Of a stretch of 64,000 nt of DNA, positions 13,401 through 24,622 are shown piece by piece. Position numbers and translations under genes: made by a program. Source of the stretch: Chaetomium olivaceum (taxonomy: Eukaryota > Ascomycota > Sordariomycetes > Sordariales > Chaetomiaceae); assembly GCA_039881045.1 (NCBI GenBank), contig JAYWVB010000008.1, positions 62,001-126,000 of the forward strand, read 5' to 3'. How positions within the stretch are numbered: the first letter of the stretch is position 1; every line of letters starts with the position of its first letter. Below the pieces are notes generated by a model. That model searched no databases and was not told the DNA's origin. It saw only the letters and a program-made list of their open reading frames with translations.

Positions 13401-14074
13401 GCCACCACAATCGGCGACTCGCCCCTGCGCAGGGCATTCACACCCTCGTAAACGGCGACCAGCGACGAGGAGCAGGCCGTGTCGATGGTCATGCTGGGAC
13501 CGTGCCAGTCGAAGAAGTAGGAGACGCGGTTGGAGACGACGGCGCGGCTCGTTCCTGTAGCCGCGTACGTGGGCACCAGGTCCCAGTCGCGGCTGTTCAT
13601 CTGCGACCAGTCGTCGCACATCAGGCCCACGTACACGGCGGCGCGGGAGCCCCGCAAGCCTTCGATGGTTTGGCCGGCGGAACAGCTTGATGATGACTTT
13701 TGTTAGCGGGCTATGGTGTTCCAAGGAAGGGGGTTCAGGGGTAAGTCTCACAGCGAATCGTAGATCGTCTCCATCAGGAAGCGCTGCTGGGGGTCGAGGG
13801 CTTCGGCCTCGCCCGGCTGGACGTTGAAGAACGCATTGTCAAACCGCGTGACATCCTCATCTAGGAAGTACGCCTCATTGCAGTCGGTGGCTCCGTGGTG
13901 CGAACCGTTCGCATGGAAGAAGCCCGCAGAGTCGAATCTGTCCGCAGGGATGGGCTTCGCGATGTCGTGGGGCGCCTTGAGCAGGTCCCAGAGCTTCGAC
14001 GGAGAGTTGGAGCCTCCCGGGAAGCGGCATGCCATGCCGATGACAGCGATGGGTTCCTGGTCTGTGGCAGTCAT
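1444..14074 (-). CDS. cghG: Hybrid PKS-NRPS synthetase (CghG-like, tetramic acid/decalin type), with one frame break
   Basis: Exons on the minus strand: 14074-13752, 13685-13372, 13293-13114, 13058-12797, 12740-12535, 12472-4544, 4422-1444. All introns have GT..AG ends and keep phase; total about 4063 residues. Domains in order: KS (Cys179 in DTACSSS), AT (Ser646 in GHSSG), DH (His972 in LQGHQLQGQ; HPGWLDSA), C-methyltransferase (ILEIGAGTGG, about 1422), a degenerate ER remnant, KR (about 2120-2300), ACP (LGIDSIMAVD, about 2455), condensation (HHISMDG, about 2748), adenylation (IIFTSGSTGEPKG about 3234; SYGPTEST; SNSKVDRRAV), thiolation (FAAGGNSLL, about 3665) and a terminal reductase-like domain (VTGASGSLG, about 3739; YLASK). 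In the cgh pathway this enzyme makes the polyketide with trans-ER help, couples an amino acid and releases it by Dieckmann closure. The coding frame shifts by one base near 3731-3745 (adenylation domain, between the A3 and A5 motifs), leaving one base too many. This is a mutation or an assembly error; see findings. Assignment to cghG is by domain order plus cluster partners. Confidence 0.9.
4423..4543 (-). other. Intron 6 of the PKS-NRPS gene, at the C/A domain boundary
   Basis: Donor GTAAGTGTG begins at 4543 and acceptor TTTACAG ends at 4423. Splicing joins ...EIGT to GPALNLEWPA, the normal lead into an adenylation domain. Reading through would end translation near 4434, so this 121-bp intron decides whether the A-T-R part is made. 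Confidence 0.85.
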
Positions 14075-15188
14075 GATGGCGGTTATTGCGGTGAGTTGCT
14101 ATCACGTCTTTGAAGAAGTTAAGAAAGAGTGACTAGACGGTGTGGGCGGCAAGAACACAGACAAGAGGTTAAGCTCCTGACATGTAAAGGCTCGAAAGAG
14201 TGCCAGATAGCTGTGTTGGCTATATCCCTGGTGTACAACAATACCTGCTACGCTACTAACCGAAGGCATAAGCGGTTATATATCAAATATCACAATTACA
14301 CTACGTATCGGCCCATAAGCCCTGTAAGCTCTATCAGCTATGTTCCATGTTTCCGGATCGGAGAAGGCCTGGCCCAAAGCACCCTTGGAGTTCAGCTCGG
14401 TGTCAGCCATCGTCGGCGAACCGTTTCGGATCTCTCCTTCGAAGCCGGAATGATGCCATTTTTCGGGCCCTCGGCGCTCAGAGCCGGTATAAGGTTGCGG
14501 CGTGGCACATTCCGGGGCCTCCCGAACAACACCGAGTTGTTGCGAATTGGTAGTATTTACCGATTCCACCCGGGGCCCTTGGCTGAGAGTTACAGCCGGC
14601 GTTTGTTTACCCGGGCGAGATGTGCTAGTGATTAGTACGTATGATGCTGCGAATATGTCGTGTTGCACCGAGCCAAAATGCTTTGCACGGAGTTGCAAAA
14701 TACATAGGGGGTAACAACAGAGACAACATGATGAAAGCGATTTAGTGGGAGCGCTTGACCAGCAAACGGTGACGGGTTCACCGTGACTGCACAAGTATGG
14801 GTTCTAATGTCTTAGTGGGAATAGCCTTCATGACTTTGGCCACTATTAAAAGAATTTTCTTATGATGCCGGCAAGTTTGGGCACTGCTATTCGGGGTTAT
14901 TGATGGAAACAATGTGGAACATTGGATATTCCAGCAAATTTAGTGAACTTGTATTTTCCATTCGAAAAGCCGTTTCCAGTAGAACAGTTTTAGACATCCA
15001 AACATGCTGCTTCTAATGCATACATCTATGATTAGTACCTGTATCTGGGAGCCTGGCTCCTGTGAGTGAGTCAGCTCGTATATATCTGTCAACCCCTCCC
15101 CCCCCCCCCCCCCTTCGTTGTGTCATTCACACATTACCAGTGCCGGGTACTCCAGTCTCACTGCCCACTTCCAAGTCCTCCCAGGCCC
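14075..15188. promoter_or_regulatory. Upstream region of the PKS-NRPS gene
   Basis: 1.1 kb between the PKS-NRPS start and the stop of the next minus-strand regulator gene. A TTATATAT stretch at about 14276-14284 lies some 200 bp upstream of the synthetase ATG and could be its TATA element. A run of 16 C occurs at 15098-15113. No gene is seen. The regulatory role is inferred from position only. Confidence 0.4.
15098..15113. repeat. Poly-C tract (16 C)
   Basis: An uninterrupted run of 16 C on the plus strand in the spacer 3' of the Zn2Cys6 regulator gene. Its length is likely to be unreliable in any assembly. Confidence 0.9.
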
Positions 15189-17738
15189 TCAAGGGCCAAG
15201 AGGCCCGACACCACCATCGCCATGCTGGCTGTGGAATAAAAACCCGTCTCTATCCCATGCCAAATTCCCATTGACAACAGAGGGAGGGTTGTTCTCGCCT
15301 TCTAAGTCTGGGTCAGCATTCATCTCCCAAGAGCGGTCCATACTTTCAAAGGTTGCATCTAGGGCCCGCGCATGCCTACCGGGACCGTGGAAGATATCCC
15401 AGCAGGCCGGGATAGCCGAACCGGGACTTTCCTGTGCAGACGGTTGGACCTCAACTTCCGGCAGGTGACCCTGCAAATCCGGAAGCTGCCGAAGCCGTTC
15501 AGCAGCCTCCCTCGCATCCCTCGACACAGCACTACAGCGAACCCAAAGGGGATAAGTATCCCGCAACCGGTCCCGGATGCGCGCGCGCATCTCCAGATTG
15601 GAAACCGCTGCAGGGGGCAGCGTCGTCTTGGTGAGTTGCATGTAATAACACGCCACGCTCATGCCCAGCAAAAAGGTCGACTGCATCAGCGACGACTGCA
15701 TCCAGCGCATCGGGTGGAGTTGGCCCCCAGGTCGAGTTTCCTCGTCTAGCAGGAGCTGGAATTCGGTAATCTCCACTGCTGCTCGCGCACACGCGGCCCG
15801 AGAGTACTCGTATTGTGCGGCGTTGTAGGCTGGGGCGAGGTATTTCCGGTGAAGCCAGATGACGAGGCGTAACACGGCAAGACGCAGCCAGATTCTGAAC
15901 ATCAAGACTTGTGGGGGGACCATGAAGGATTGACTGAGGGGTTCCCAGCGGAAAATGGGCGGCAGTAAGGTCTCGACATCCTGGAGTTCCCTATCCAGGG
16001 TCATGATTTCAGGATAGGGACGACCCCTGGCATCGGCGGCGAGGTCGCTGATGGGGCCGCCGATCTTATCGATTCTGTTCTTAGCTAACGAGTACAACAC
16101 TGGCGTGACCTCGGTCTCTGGCCGCGAAGGGGGTAGCTGGACAGTGTCCTCATCAAAGTCGGTGTCGAAGAGGTTGCGAGGTTCTGCCGTGTTACACTGC
16201 GTCGATTTCAGGAGGTGCGGCAGGCCCATCTGGCTGGACAGTCGCAGGTCCATCTGCACGACGGCTGCCCACACACGCCGCCGCATCTCGCCGGCGAAGG
16301 GTGATATGTTGGGGAAGCCGCTTGGGTCTCGATGGTAGCCCCGGCTCACGGCGAGCGGCACCATTATGCCTAGGGGGAGCCAAGGGCCAACATCGGTATC
16401 CTTTGTAATGCAAAGCTCGCTGGCGCAGTAGTTTATCATGGTTTCGACTACGTAGGGCCCACCCCGGGTGTACTGGCCGAGTACCAGGCATTGGACGATT
16501 CGTTCGTGGAACTGGCGGATGCGCATGAGTGAGGACCACTCGGCTGTTTCTTCACCTGGGTGTTGGAACTGGGTTGCAAGGCAGATGACGCTGAATAGAA
16601 GTCCAATCCAGACAAAAGGTGTACCGTCTGGCTCCTTCCAAAAGCTCTCGTACTTTGAAAACAGTCTCGTCAGCCAGCATCCCAACGTTGGGGACGGCCC
16701 GAGGGGTGATGATGGACGGCCGTACCTCTCGGAGAAATTGGGCGCTATGGAGAATCGCTGCTCTACCTGTCAGCTCCATCTGGTGCCGAGAATATTAGAT
16801 TCGAGATAGTACCTGGTGCTATGCCTAGTGCATTAAAGTAACGCGCAACCATGCGATCTACCACGGGCCGGGCCGGCATCGACATTAATATGTCTGCCTT
16901 GGTGGCCTTGACAGGTTCGTATAACAGACGCGGGCCGGAGATTTGTGGCGGTACCAGGTCGTTATCCGTGGCCAGCTTGCTCTCTTTCTCCTTCTCCTCA
17001 CACTGGTCGATCAGCTCCGATATGCTGTCCAGCACGGCCGCCCAGTGAACACTGCTAACGTAGTTCGTACCATGAGAGTTCTCCCGCATCTTTCCATGTT
17101 CGGCGAGCTCAGGAAAGTTTGTGCCATTTTCCGGGCCGTCTGACGAAACCAGGGGTGCAAAAGGTAACATGGGCGAGGTCGTCGAAGGCACAGAAGGTAT
17201 CTGCCAGATATCGGGCCCGCCTCGGTGGCCCTGCTGTTGCCCTTGCGGCTGTTGCAGCATGAAGGACCGTACCAGGGTCTCGAGTTGTTGCAGACGTTCG
17301 CTTACAGTCACAGTTACGGGGCTAGTCTGCTGCGGACGAGCTGTGTACGAGCATGACAGCTCAAGACCCTTGGTCACGCATACGGTGCAGGGAAGCCGGC
17401 GATCACATCGTATCCTGTGAGTCAAGGTCAGAAGCCAGAGCCACCTCCCCGGGGGCTGGGAGGGAGTCGAGACGGTCAGAACGGAGTGAGTGCCGGTTCA
17501 TAAGGGCGGCCTTTGTTGAAAGGGCCATCAGATAGGGGCCGGTCTGGGGAGGTTTCGAATGTGCATACTTTCGACGTTTGCAGTAGTTACACGACAGCTG
17601 GGGTTTCTCGCGCCGGCGATCTCGGGGTTGCACCTGCGGCATTCCTGCCGCCCCGTGTTGTATCGGAGGTTCTGGTGAGTCGGTAAAGTCGTCGTTTGCC
17701 GGGGAGAATGGCGGGTTTGGCACTGGGGAAGGTTCCAT
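15189..17738 (-). CDS. Zn2Cys6 transcription factor with fungal-specific MHR domain
   Basis: Four exons on the minus strand: 17738-17569, 17414-16813, 16766-16726, 16652-15189. They give 758 residues with all phases consistent. The Zn2Cys6 motif starts at Cys50 (SCNYCKRRK) and is completed across intron 1 by IRCDRRLPCTVC and LSCSY, so the first intron splits the DNA-binding domain. A short leucine-rich linker (VSERLQQLETLV) likely dimerises. The middle part (GRAAILHSAQFLRE joined to YESFW) is the opening of the fungal_trans middle homology region, which runs to about residue 600. Intron 2 is only 46 bp and is the least certain. The gene lies head-to-tail behind the PKS-NRPS gene on the same strand, so it is a plausible cluster regulator; that role is inferred from position. 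Confidence 0.85.
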
Positions 17739-20346
17739 GGCCGTAGTTTGGGCCGTCGGTGACGGATCAGTTAGCGGAGATAATATTCGGACGGGCCATT
17801 CTACGGGGCAATCAGCGGAGGAAGTGGGCTTTAACTATGCCTGACAAAGACGGGGGGCGGCTCGCGTAGGCGATAGGGGTAGGGGGGGTTTAAACCGGCT
17901 GCTTACCACGCGAATACAACACCACCCCCTTCCCCCACCACCCCAGGGACTCCTCCGCAACAGGCTCAGGCCATCATACCAGCCCGACGGTAAGAACCTA
18001 ATTTAAGCTATGCGCGGGTACCATAAGACATCAGACGAGCCTCAAATTAAAAACAGTACCGTTCGTTGTATATTCCGGTCCGGCCATGACTGGTCCAGAT
18101 TCCAGACTCGGCGAGGACTGCGAAGGCGGCAATCGTGTCGTGAATGTCTGCACCCAGTGTTCGTGAAGCCGTTGAAACGTTGCGTGCTTTCATATTTGGT
18201 AATTTGGCCTTCCATACCTCCAGACTGCACGCCAAGAGTAAGCCAAATAAGTGGCCACATGGAGAGAGGGACGATGCGATGTGGTATAAACTCACTAGTG
18301 ACGGGACTCGTAGGCAGCTAGCAGCCACACCTTCCGGCAGATCCGCGCTAAGTTTCTAGCCGACCAGCAAAACAGGGAGTAGAACTTGATTGTGGCACGA
18401 TTACCCGCCAATAGCGGGTGCTTCTCGAAACATCTCTCTAGTTTCGAACGTCACCCAACACAATGTGGCCGAACTAGACTATACTTGAGACCTCCATGAG
18501 AATTCCCTTTGCTTGTTGGCACAGCTGGATGGGTCGGCCCGGGACATTGTTGCACAACAGCAACGGAGTGCCAACTGCGCGGGTTAGGGTAAAAGGGGGC
18601 ATGAGCTGAAAAGCCTGTGCCTGGGCCGAGACTCAAATCTCAAGGTTTGGCCAGCTCTGCAATGTATCGTCAATGACGAAGGCGGATGGGAGGGCGACCT
18701 TCCGTCTGGCCTTGCATCGTAACCTTCATGGCCAGTCAACAAGTGTCAAGATGATGTGCGAGAAACAGTTGACAGGGGAGGGGGGCTTTGTTACAGGTGG
18801 CTTGCCTCGTCTCGTCTCCGCTTTCCCAATTTAGCCCGCGTGCGTGCAGAGGAAAACCGCCCCCCGGCGTTTAATGACAGGGGAGCGGTCCGAAGAGAGC
18901 CAACAACAGTAGCGGCCTCGGCTGCCTGTCAAGTTTGAGTCCGAGGGGGGTCTTGGTCAGCGCAGTGGCGTTCTTAGCGTGAACTGATCGTCTGGGCTTC
19001 GAATCTTGGATCTCTCACCAGTCGAACATGCGTCAACGTGAGCAGCGGGACCACGTGCGTCAACAAAGCGGACGGCGATTCGCCCTGGGGGTTAGCAGAG
19101 AAGATTCAGTTTGACAGGGAAGTAGTCGGCGAAACTTCGTTATTGACAACTCAAACGATTGGCCCCCAATGCCTCCCTTTTCCTCCCGCATTATCAACAT
19201 GACAAGCCGGGCTGTTTGGGGCTCGGTGTACGCTTCTAGACGGGTGTAAAACAGGGTCCTAGCCGCAACATGGAGGGCGGATGGTCGACGCCACTGCGAC
19301 GGAACTGGCCGGCTGTATGTAAGTCGGAATGTCGAGATGTCGATGTTGATTTCCATGTCCAGTGAGAGGCGCCCAGCCTCAAGCTAACAATGCTGGCCGG
19401 GCCAGGGTTGTATCCCGAGAGTCCCCTTGGGCCAACACGATAAGCTCGGGGATCCACAGCGGAGGAGTCCGCCACACCAGGCCAGGGACAACAAGCCTCA
19501 GGGGTCCTTCCCCGGGCGCGTCTGATCGGTGGTGGAGAGGGCAGCAGGGGAGGTGGGGGTCCCATCTCGCCACGTTGTGCTGGGGATGCAGGCGGAGACC
19601 TGGAGAAGCTTCCAACATGGTCAACATCCCCCCGCCCCGCCTTTATCCGGCCCTATTCCGTCCCCTTGGTGCCTTGTCCAAACCACGCTTTTCCTAGTAT
19701 CGTTGTCGTGGTCACCAGCGTGGTTACGACCTTCGTCGCCCTCGTTGTTAACCCCCACCACCCATAGTATGGCTCATAGGGCTGAGTAGTTTCCTGTGGC
19801 ACTCGACTAGTGACTGGTGTGGTGCACAGCGTCGAAACCGTTAAGCGACCCCTAGCTTTGAAGCCAAGCGGCGATGAGGGGGGTTTCCCGCCGGCATTTA
19901 CATCCGATCCCTTCGGCCCGTCTGCGTTATCGGTTGAGTGGGTGTCGTGTGTGCCGTCGCGGGAACGAAAGCAAAGCCCGCAGTGCGGGGAGTTGACAGA
20001 GGTGTAATGCGTAGGGAGGTACCCAAGTAGTTTGTGTTTTGATGCAAGGTAAGCTGGCTTGACAGTTGACCCGAGGGTGCACCCATGCCACCCCCCTAAT
20101 CGCTGCGGGACAGAGGCGTGCTTCGCTTGGTATGCACGGCATGAGGGCATTTCAGGAGAATCAAAACGATCGGCATTGAATGCAACCTCGCGCCACGCCA
20201 CGGCCGGAGCTGGATGGTATGACCTGTGTAGAAACTCAAAATGTAGAAGAGTTGGGAGGAGAGATAACAATGTCGCCATATACCGAAACACCGCACTCAC
20301 CTGGACAGGTACCGGTAACGTCCTTTCCACCATCACTCTGCCCACA
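17739..20346. other. Large spacer between two divergent transcription factor genes
   Basis: 2.6 kb between the start codons of the two regulators. Several short open frames on both strands (for example 19653-20345 minus) lack family motifs and show no coding-like composition. I see no transporter or other cluster gene here. The region must hold both promoters; no convincing single site could be assigned by eye. Confidence 0.5.
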
Positions 20347-21753
20347 ATGTTTCAGACCGAATCCCATCCCGGGGCGAGCAGCCCCCTCCAGTCCATACGG
20401 TCGTCATGCGATCGTTGCCGGCTTCAGAAGCTGAAGTGCACCGTCCAGTCGATGGAGTCGGACGGCCGCATGGTTTGCGAGCGCTGCGTGCGGGCCAAGG
20501 TGCCATGTGCCTTTGGCCGAAGACGACGGGCAAGCCGGCCCAGCGACACCAAGAAGCAAGGAGACGCGTCGACGAGGCGATCCACGGCCCCGCGCACCAC
20601 CAATGCCAACCAAGAACCAACAGTCCTCACCCCTCCCCTCTCCACAACCTCCTCCACCAGTGAGCAAACTCTCGGAGGGGCTACACCGCCGCCCACACTC
20701 GCTTCTTCCACCGCAGAAGCGCCACTCGAGACGCTAGCCGAGTGCGAGCCCGAAACCACGGCGCCCACATATCCATATCACCACTATCCCCACCAGCCGG
20801 GAGAGAGCCCTGCAACCCCCTTTCACAACCCCGCAGCTGGCGGCGTCGGCGGCGGTGGCGGCGGCATGATGGACTGGGACTGGCTAGAGCACGATTTCAA
20901 TCCCAACGACCTGTATTGCCTGGACCCGGAACTCCTCGCGTCCGCCCCACCCTCGACATCCACATCCACCGGCTCCCCGACACGCCCCCTCCTCGACAGT
21001 ACCATGGCCATGGGCGGGGATACGAGCCCCCTGACCACCGCCTCAGTCGCAGGCCGCCGCTTGCCCGCGCTGATTGCCGAGATGCAGCAGCGCCTCGAAG
21101 CGCTCGAGAACGGCGCGTGGCTGCACGACAGCGCGCAGAGCTTTGATCACTACCCGATCGGCGCCGTGCTGCGCTTGTCGCAGGAGTTTGGGGCGCTGGC
21201 GGGGCAGGTGCTGGGCATGGCTGCGACATATGGCGGTGGCGGGCCGGACGTGGGGGGGCTGTCGATGATGGTTGCGGGTGGTGGTGGTGGTTCCCCGTAT
21301 GAGCTGGGGCGCGGAAACCCGTTTATGGCGGAGGGAGGGAGTAGTACGGCAACTGTGTTACTAGTGCTGGGCGGGTACGTGTTCCTGGTGCGTCTTTATG
21401 GTTTAGTGCTTGGCCACTTTCACGCACACCTTAACCGGATCCCATCCGGAAGCCTCGGCGGGCCGGCACCAACTGCCACCACCAGCCCAACGCTGCAGCT
21501 CGGCGAGTTGCCCAGTGGCGGTGCCATGCCCGATGTGAGCCGGATCCATGCCGCACTTGGCATGTTGTTGGCTGCGCTCCACAGCGTCGAGGAACAGTTG
21601 GGTCAAGGGGGAGAGCTCGCGCGGGAGATGGTGGTGTCGATTCTTACACAGGGGTCAGGAGTGGAACCCGCCAAACTACAGGATGGGTTCGGAGACCTGG
21701 GCGAAAAGGTGCGGTCAGTTAAGGAACTGTTGCGGGAGAAGATGGGTCTCTAA
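20347..21753 (+). CDS. AflR-like Zn2Cys6 transcription factor
   Basis: Single exon, 468 residues from the ATG at 20347. The frame is open from 20059, but the upstream 96 codons are not protein-like and the zinc motif sits at the normal distance from the chosen ATG. The Zn2Cys6 domain is SCDRCRLQKLKC plus CERCVRAKVPC (Cys21, 24, 31, 44, 47, 54), followed by a basic patch GRRRRASR. The long spacing between Cys31 and Cys44 and the SCDRC start resemble AflR-type pathway regulators. The middle is Ser/Thr/Pro- and Gly-rich. The C-terminal third has predicted helices typical of the AflR C-terminal domain, for example LIAEMQQRLEALE and IHAALGMLLAALHSVEEQLG. AflR-type proteins usually activate the secondary-metabolite cluster they sit in. 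It lies upstream of and on the same strand as the trans-ER, aldolase and Diels-Alderase genes. Confidence 0.85.
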   Translation: MFQTESHPGASSPLQSIRSSCDRCRLQKLKCTVQSMESDGRMVCERCVRAKVPCAFGRRRRASRPSDTKKQGDASTRRSTAPRTTNANQEPTVLTPPLSTTSSTSEQTLGGATPPPTLASSTAEAPLETLAECEPETTAPTYPYHHYPHQPGESPATPFHNPAAGGVGGGGGGMMDWDWLEHDFNPNDLYCLDPELLASAPPSTSTSTGSPTRPLLDSTMAMGGDTSPLTTASVAGRRLPALIAEMQQRLEALENGAWLHDSAQSFDHYPIGAVLRLSQEFGALAGQVLGMAATYGGGGPDVGGLSMMVAGGGGGSPYELGRGNPFMAEGGSSTATVLLVLGGYVFLVRLYGLVLGHFHAHLNRIPSGSLGGPAPTATTSPTLQLGELPSGGAMPDVSRIHAALGMLLAALHSVEEQLGQGGELAREMVVSILTQGSGVEPAKLQDGFGDLGEKVRSVKELLREKMGL

Positions 21754-22865
21754 ACGGGATTAGTTATACAACGTCGAATGACTCGGATGGATCGATCGGT
21801 TGGGCTTGGGGGCGGAGCGGGATTTCAGCAACGCATATCATGTCTGTCGGCCGTTGCAATGCGATGTGACAGTGTTTGGCTGTTGGGCATAACGAGTGAG
21901 ACATCTACGCAAGCGAGAAGGTTTACGTGGTTCATCAACGGAGACAGCGAATCCTGCATATTCTTCATGTCGATCACTTCTTAGATACGATTCATACGAA
22001 TACGCACATTGGCTCGTCCTGGTGGAGCAGCAACATTGCAACAACAAGCCGCGCGGCATTAACGCAGTGATATCCAAAATCCGCTATAGCAGTGCTTTGC
22101 TACGTCGTACTTGAGGATTGTTGCAACACATGGGGGTGAAGGTTCTACCGCGTGGCACCTTCAGTGCTATACAGCCTGTGCAGGGGTTTGAGAGTTGTCC
22201 GTCCTGGTCGTTCATGTGACTCATATCTTACAAAGCTTAAAAAGATCAAGCCCCCAGGGGCAAACGCACTCTGACTATGAGATGACGTCCCGAGTCTCGT
22301 GGTGGCACTACAGGAACTACTCATGAATTGAGATAACACTGATACCGTCAGAGAATCTATAACTACATGGATATCCCCATCACAGAACGAGGTATGAAGA
22401 CCGCACCGAACGATTCCCCCCCATTGCAGCTCAGGGGTCAAATCATTGTATTTCGCAGGCCGCCCGTGCATTTGGACACTGTTACTGTTCCTTACTACCT
22501 TCCTTCTTTGATTCCGGGTTTTCCCGTCCGTAGCCAGTAGCAAGTACGGGACGGAGGCAACGGAGAACGAAGTGAGACCTGCAGCTCGCGCAAACGCAAG
22601 ACCGGAGCGGCCAAATTCGGACATTTTCGGTCAACCCACCATCGATGCAACTTGAATTTGAAACGGAGCTACAAGGACTTTAGAATTAATGGGCAAATGC
22701 AAATCCGAGATACTCCAGAGACATTGATGGCTTGGAACACCGGTCGCCGGCAGCAACTAGAATAAGAATACAAAGGTTGTGAAACCAGTAAGAGCTTAGA
22801 CTCATGGAGGAAGCGTCAGTTTTGAGGAGAGATACACCAGAATACAAACCGAGAACAAACTCAAA
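21754..22865. other. Spacer upstream of the trans-enoyl reductase gene
   Basis: 1.1 kb, AT-richer than the flanking genes. The frame at 22145-22624 (minus) has no recognisable domain. It presumably contains the enoyl reductase promoter. No other feature is seen. Confidence 0.5.
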
Positions 22866-24002
22866 ATGGCTATTTCCACCACTACCCAATCTGCTCTTGT
22901 CGGCGGCTCCAACGACGATATCGTTCTCTCTACCTCAGCGCCGATCCCACCGCGGGTTGACGATGACCAAGTCGCAGTGGCCGTCAAGGCCATCGCGCTC
23001 AACCCGGTAGATACCAAAATGCTCGGGGACTTCCACACCCCCGGAGCCGTTCTTGGGTGTGAGTTCTCTGGCGTCATCACATCCGCCGGGCCCATCGCCA
23101 CCTCTGAATGGGGTCTCCGCGAGGGTGACCGTGTGAGCGGCGCCATCATGGGCATGAACCCCTTACGCCCGCAAGTGGGCGCCTTTGCCCAACACACCGT
23201 CGCCCCGGCCCACGTCGTCCTCAAGATGCGCGACGACTGGGTCTTTGCCCAGGGCGCCGGCATGGGTAACGCCTGGTATACTTCCGGCTGGGCGCTCTTT
23301 CACACCATGGGTCTGCCCGCGGGCCCCCAGCTCGAGCCCCTCAACACGCTCGTTCCACCCCCACCAGGCAACGCCGGCAAGCTCCCCGCCCTCCGCAGCG
23401 GCAGCAAGCCCATCACAGTCCTCGTCAGCGGCGGCTCCAGCTCCACCGGCACCACGGCCGTGCAACTGCTCAAACTCGCGGGCTACCACGTCATCGCCAC
23501 CTGCTCGGCGCGCAACTTTGACCTCGCGCGCAAATACGGCGCCGACGAGGTCTTCGACCACAGCTCCCCCACCTGCGCAGCCGACATCCGCGAGCACACG
23601 CGCAACGGTCTGCGCTTTGCGCTGGACTGCATAACCACCCCCGAGACCACTCGGCTGTGCTACGCGGCACTGGGCCGTTCGGGTGGCCGCTACGTCTCGC
23701 TGGATCCGTTTAGCGAAGCGGTGGCGGCTACGCGGGGGGTGGTAAAACCCGATTGGGTGTTGGGCCCGGAGCTTGTGGGTGAGGATATTGCGTGGCCGGA
23801 GCCACATGGGCGCAAGGGCAACCCCGAGGCGAGGGTGTTCTGTGAGGCGTGGACGAGGACGCTGCAGCGGTTGGTGGATCAGGGGCTGGTGAGGACTCAC
23901 CCGCAACTGGTCAGGGAGACGGGTTTGCAGGGGGCGTTGGGTGGGCTGGATGATATCAGGGCAAAGAAGGTCTCGGGCCAGAAGCTCGTTTACTTGCTGT
24001 GA
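22866..24002 (+). CDS. cghC: Trans-acting enoyl reductase (CghC/LovC type)
   Basis: Single exon, 378 residues, with a favourable start context (CAAAATGGC). It is a zinc-free medium-chain dehydrogenase of the fungal trans-ER family. The N-terminal GroES-like fold carries AIALNPVDTKML and the block ending CEFSGVI; the Rossmann fold carries the nucleotide motif VLVSGGSSSTGTTAVQLLKL (about 185-204). The tail SGQKLVYLL is family-typical. Members of this family reduce the alpha,beta-enoyl intermediates on a partner HR-PKS whose own ER domain is inactive, which fits the degenerate ER in the neighbouring synthetase. The length is normal and no frame break is seen. The large antisense frame over it is a shadow. 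Confidence 0.92.
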   Translation: MAISTTTQSALVGGSNDDIVLSTSAPIPPRVDDDQVAVAVKAIALNPVDTKMLGDFHTPGAVLGCEFSGVITSAGPIATSEWGLREGDRVSGAIMGMNPLRPQVGAFAQHTVAPAHVVLKMRDDWVFAQGAGMGNAWYTSGWALFHTMGLPAGPQLEPLNTLVPPPPGNAGKLPALRSGSKPITVLVSGGSSSTGTTAVQLLKLAGYHVIATCSARNFDLARKYGADEVFDHSSPTCAADIREHTRNGLRFALDCITTPETTRLCYAALGRSGGRYVSLDPFSEAVAATRGVVKPDWVLGPELVGEDIAWPEPHGRKGNPEARVFCEAWTRTLQRLVDQGLVRTHPQLVRETGLQGALGGLDDIRAKKVSGQKLVYLL

Positions 24003-24622
24003 GAGGGTGTGTTTCATCGGGAAGGGGTCAAATGTTTTCAGCCGGTTCACTACCTAGTTTGGGGACTTGAACGGAGGAGCACACGAGAGATTTCCAGAAC
24101 GGTTCAGGGGTTCATTTCACCAGGTTCTCAACTCGTTCTAGTAAAGTGTCTTTGCCGTGTATGATGTGGTACGTACTTCAACGTATGCAGCGTAGACTAT
24201 ACCGAGAAATGGCTTGTATCTCATCTCAGACAAGGTGACCAGGGCCTTAGAGCCAATGTGAGGCCTCTCGTACTGCCATTGCCTTCACCGTAGTAACTGC
24301 CTTCCCATTTCCGGAGGCCCCATACGGAGTAATTCGGTGCAACCAAACAACAGCAGAACGCAGGATACCAAAGGTAAGAGGTGCGGTGCGCCGCCCCGTC
24401 CAAGACGCACACCTCCTTTTTCCCGGTAAAATGAGAAGAGAAGGCCAGAAGCCCTCGCCAGCCGAGCTTTCATGTCGTGCTTGATTACGTAGTATATATC
24501 GGCCGGTGACCCGTTAAGCTGCCACGTTTCGGCGGACGTATTTCTGTCTTCGTCCAAACTTGGTCTCCTCCGAACCTCCTCTGATCCACCTCACGCATCC
24601 CGATATCCACACACTTTCTGGC
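24003..24622. promoter_or_regulatory. Spacer and likely promoter of the aldolase gene
   Basis: 620 bp between the trans-ER stop and the aldolase start. A TATATAT stretch at 24493-24499 sits about 125 bp before the aldolase ATG and is a reasonable TATA element. It is followed at once by a CGGCCG palindrome, a possible Zn2Cys6-type CGG site. Both are judged by eye only. Confidence 0.35.

Noticed and set aside
19653..20345. 230-codon minus-strand frame in the spacer between the two regulators
   Set aside because: No family pattern, overlaps the 5' region of the AflR-like gene, composition unlike neighbouring genes.
23163..24050. 295-codon minus-strand frame
   Set aside because: Antisense shadow of the trans-enoyl reductase; no motif.
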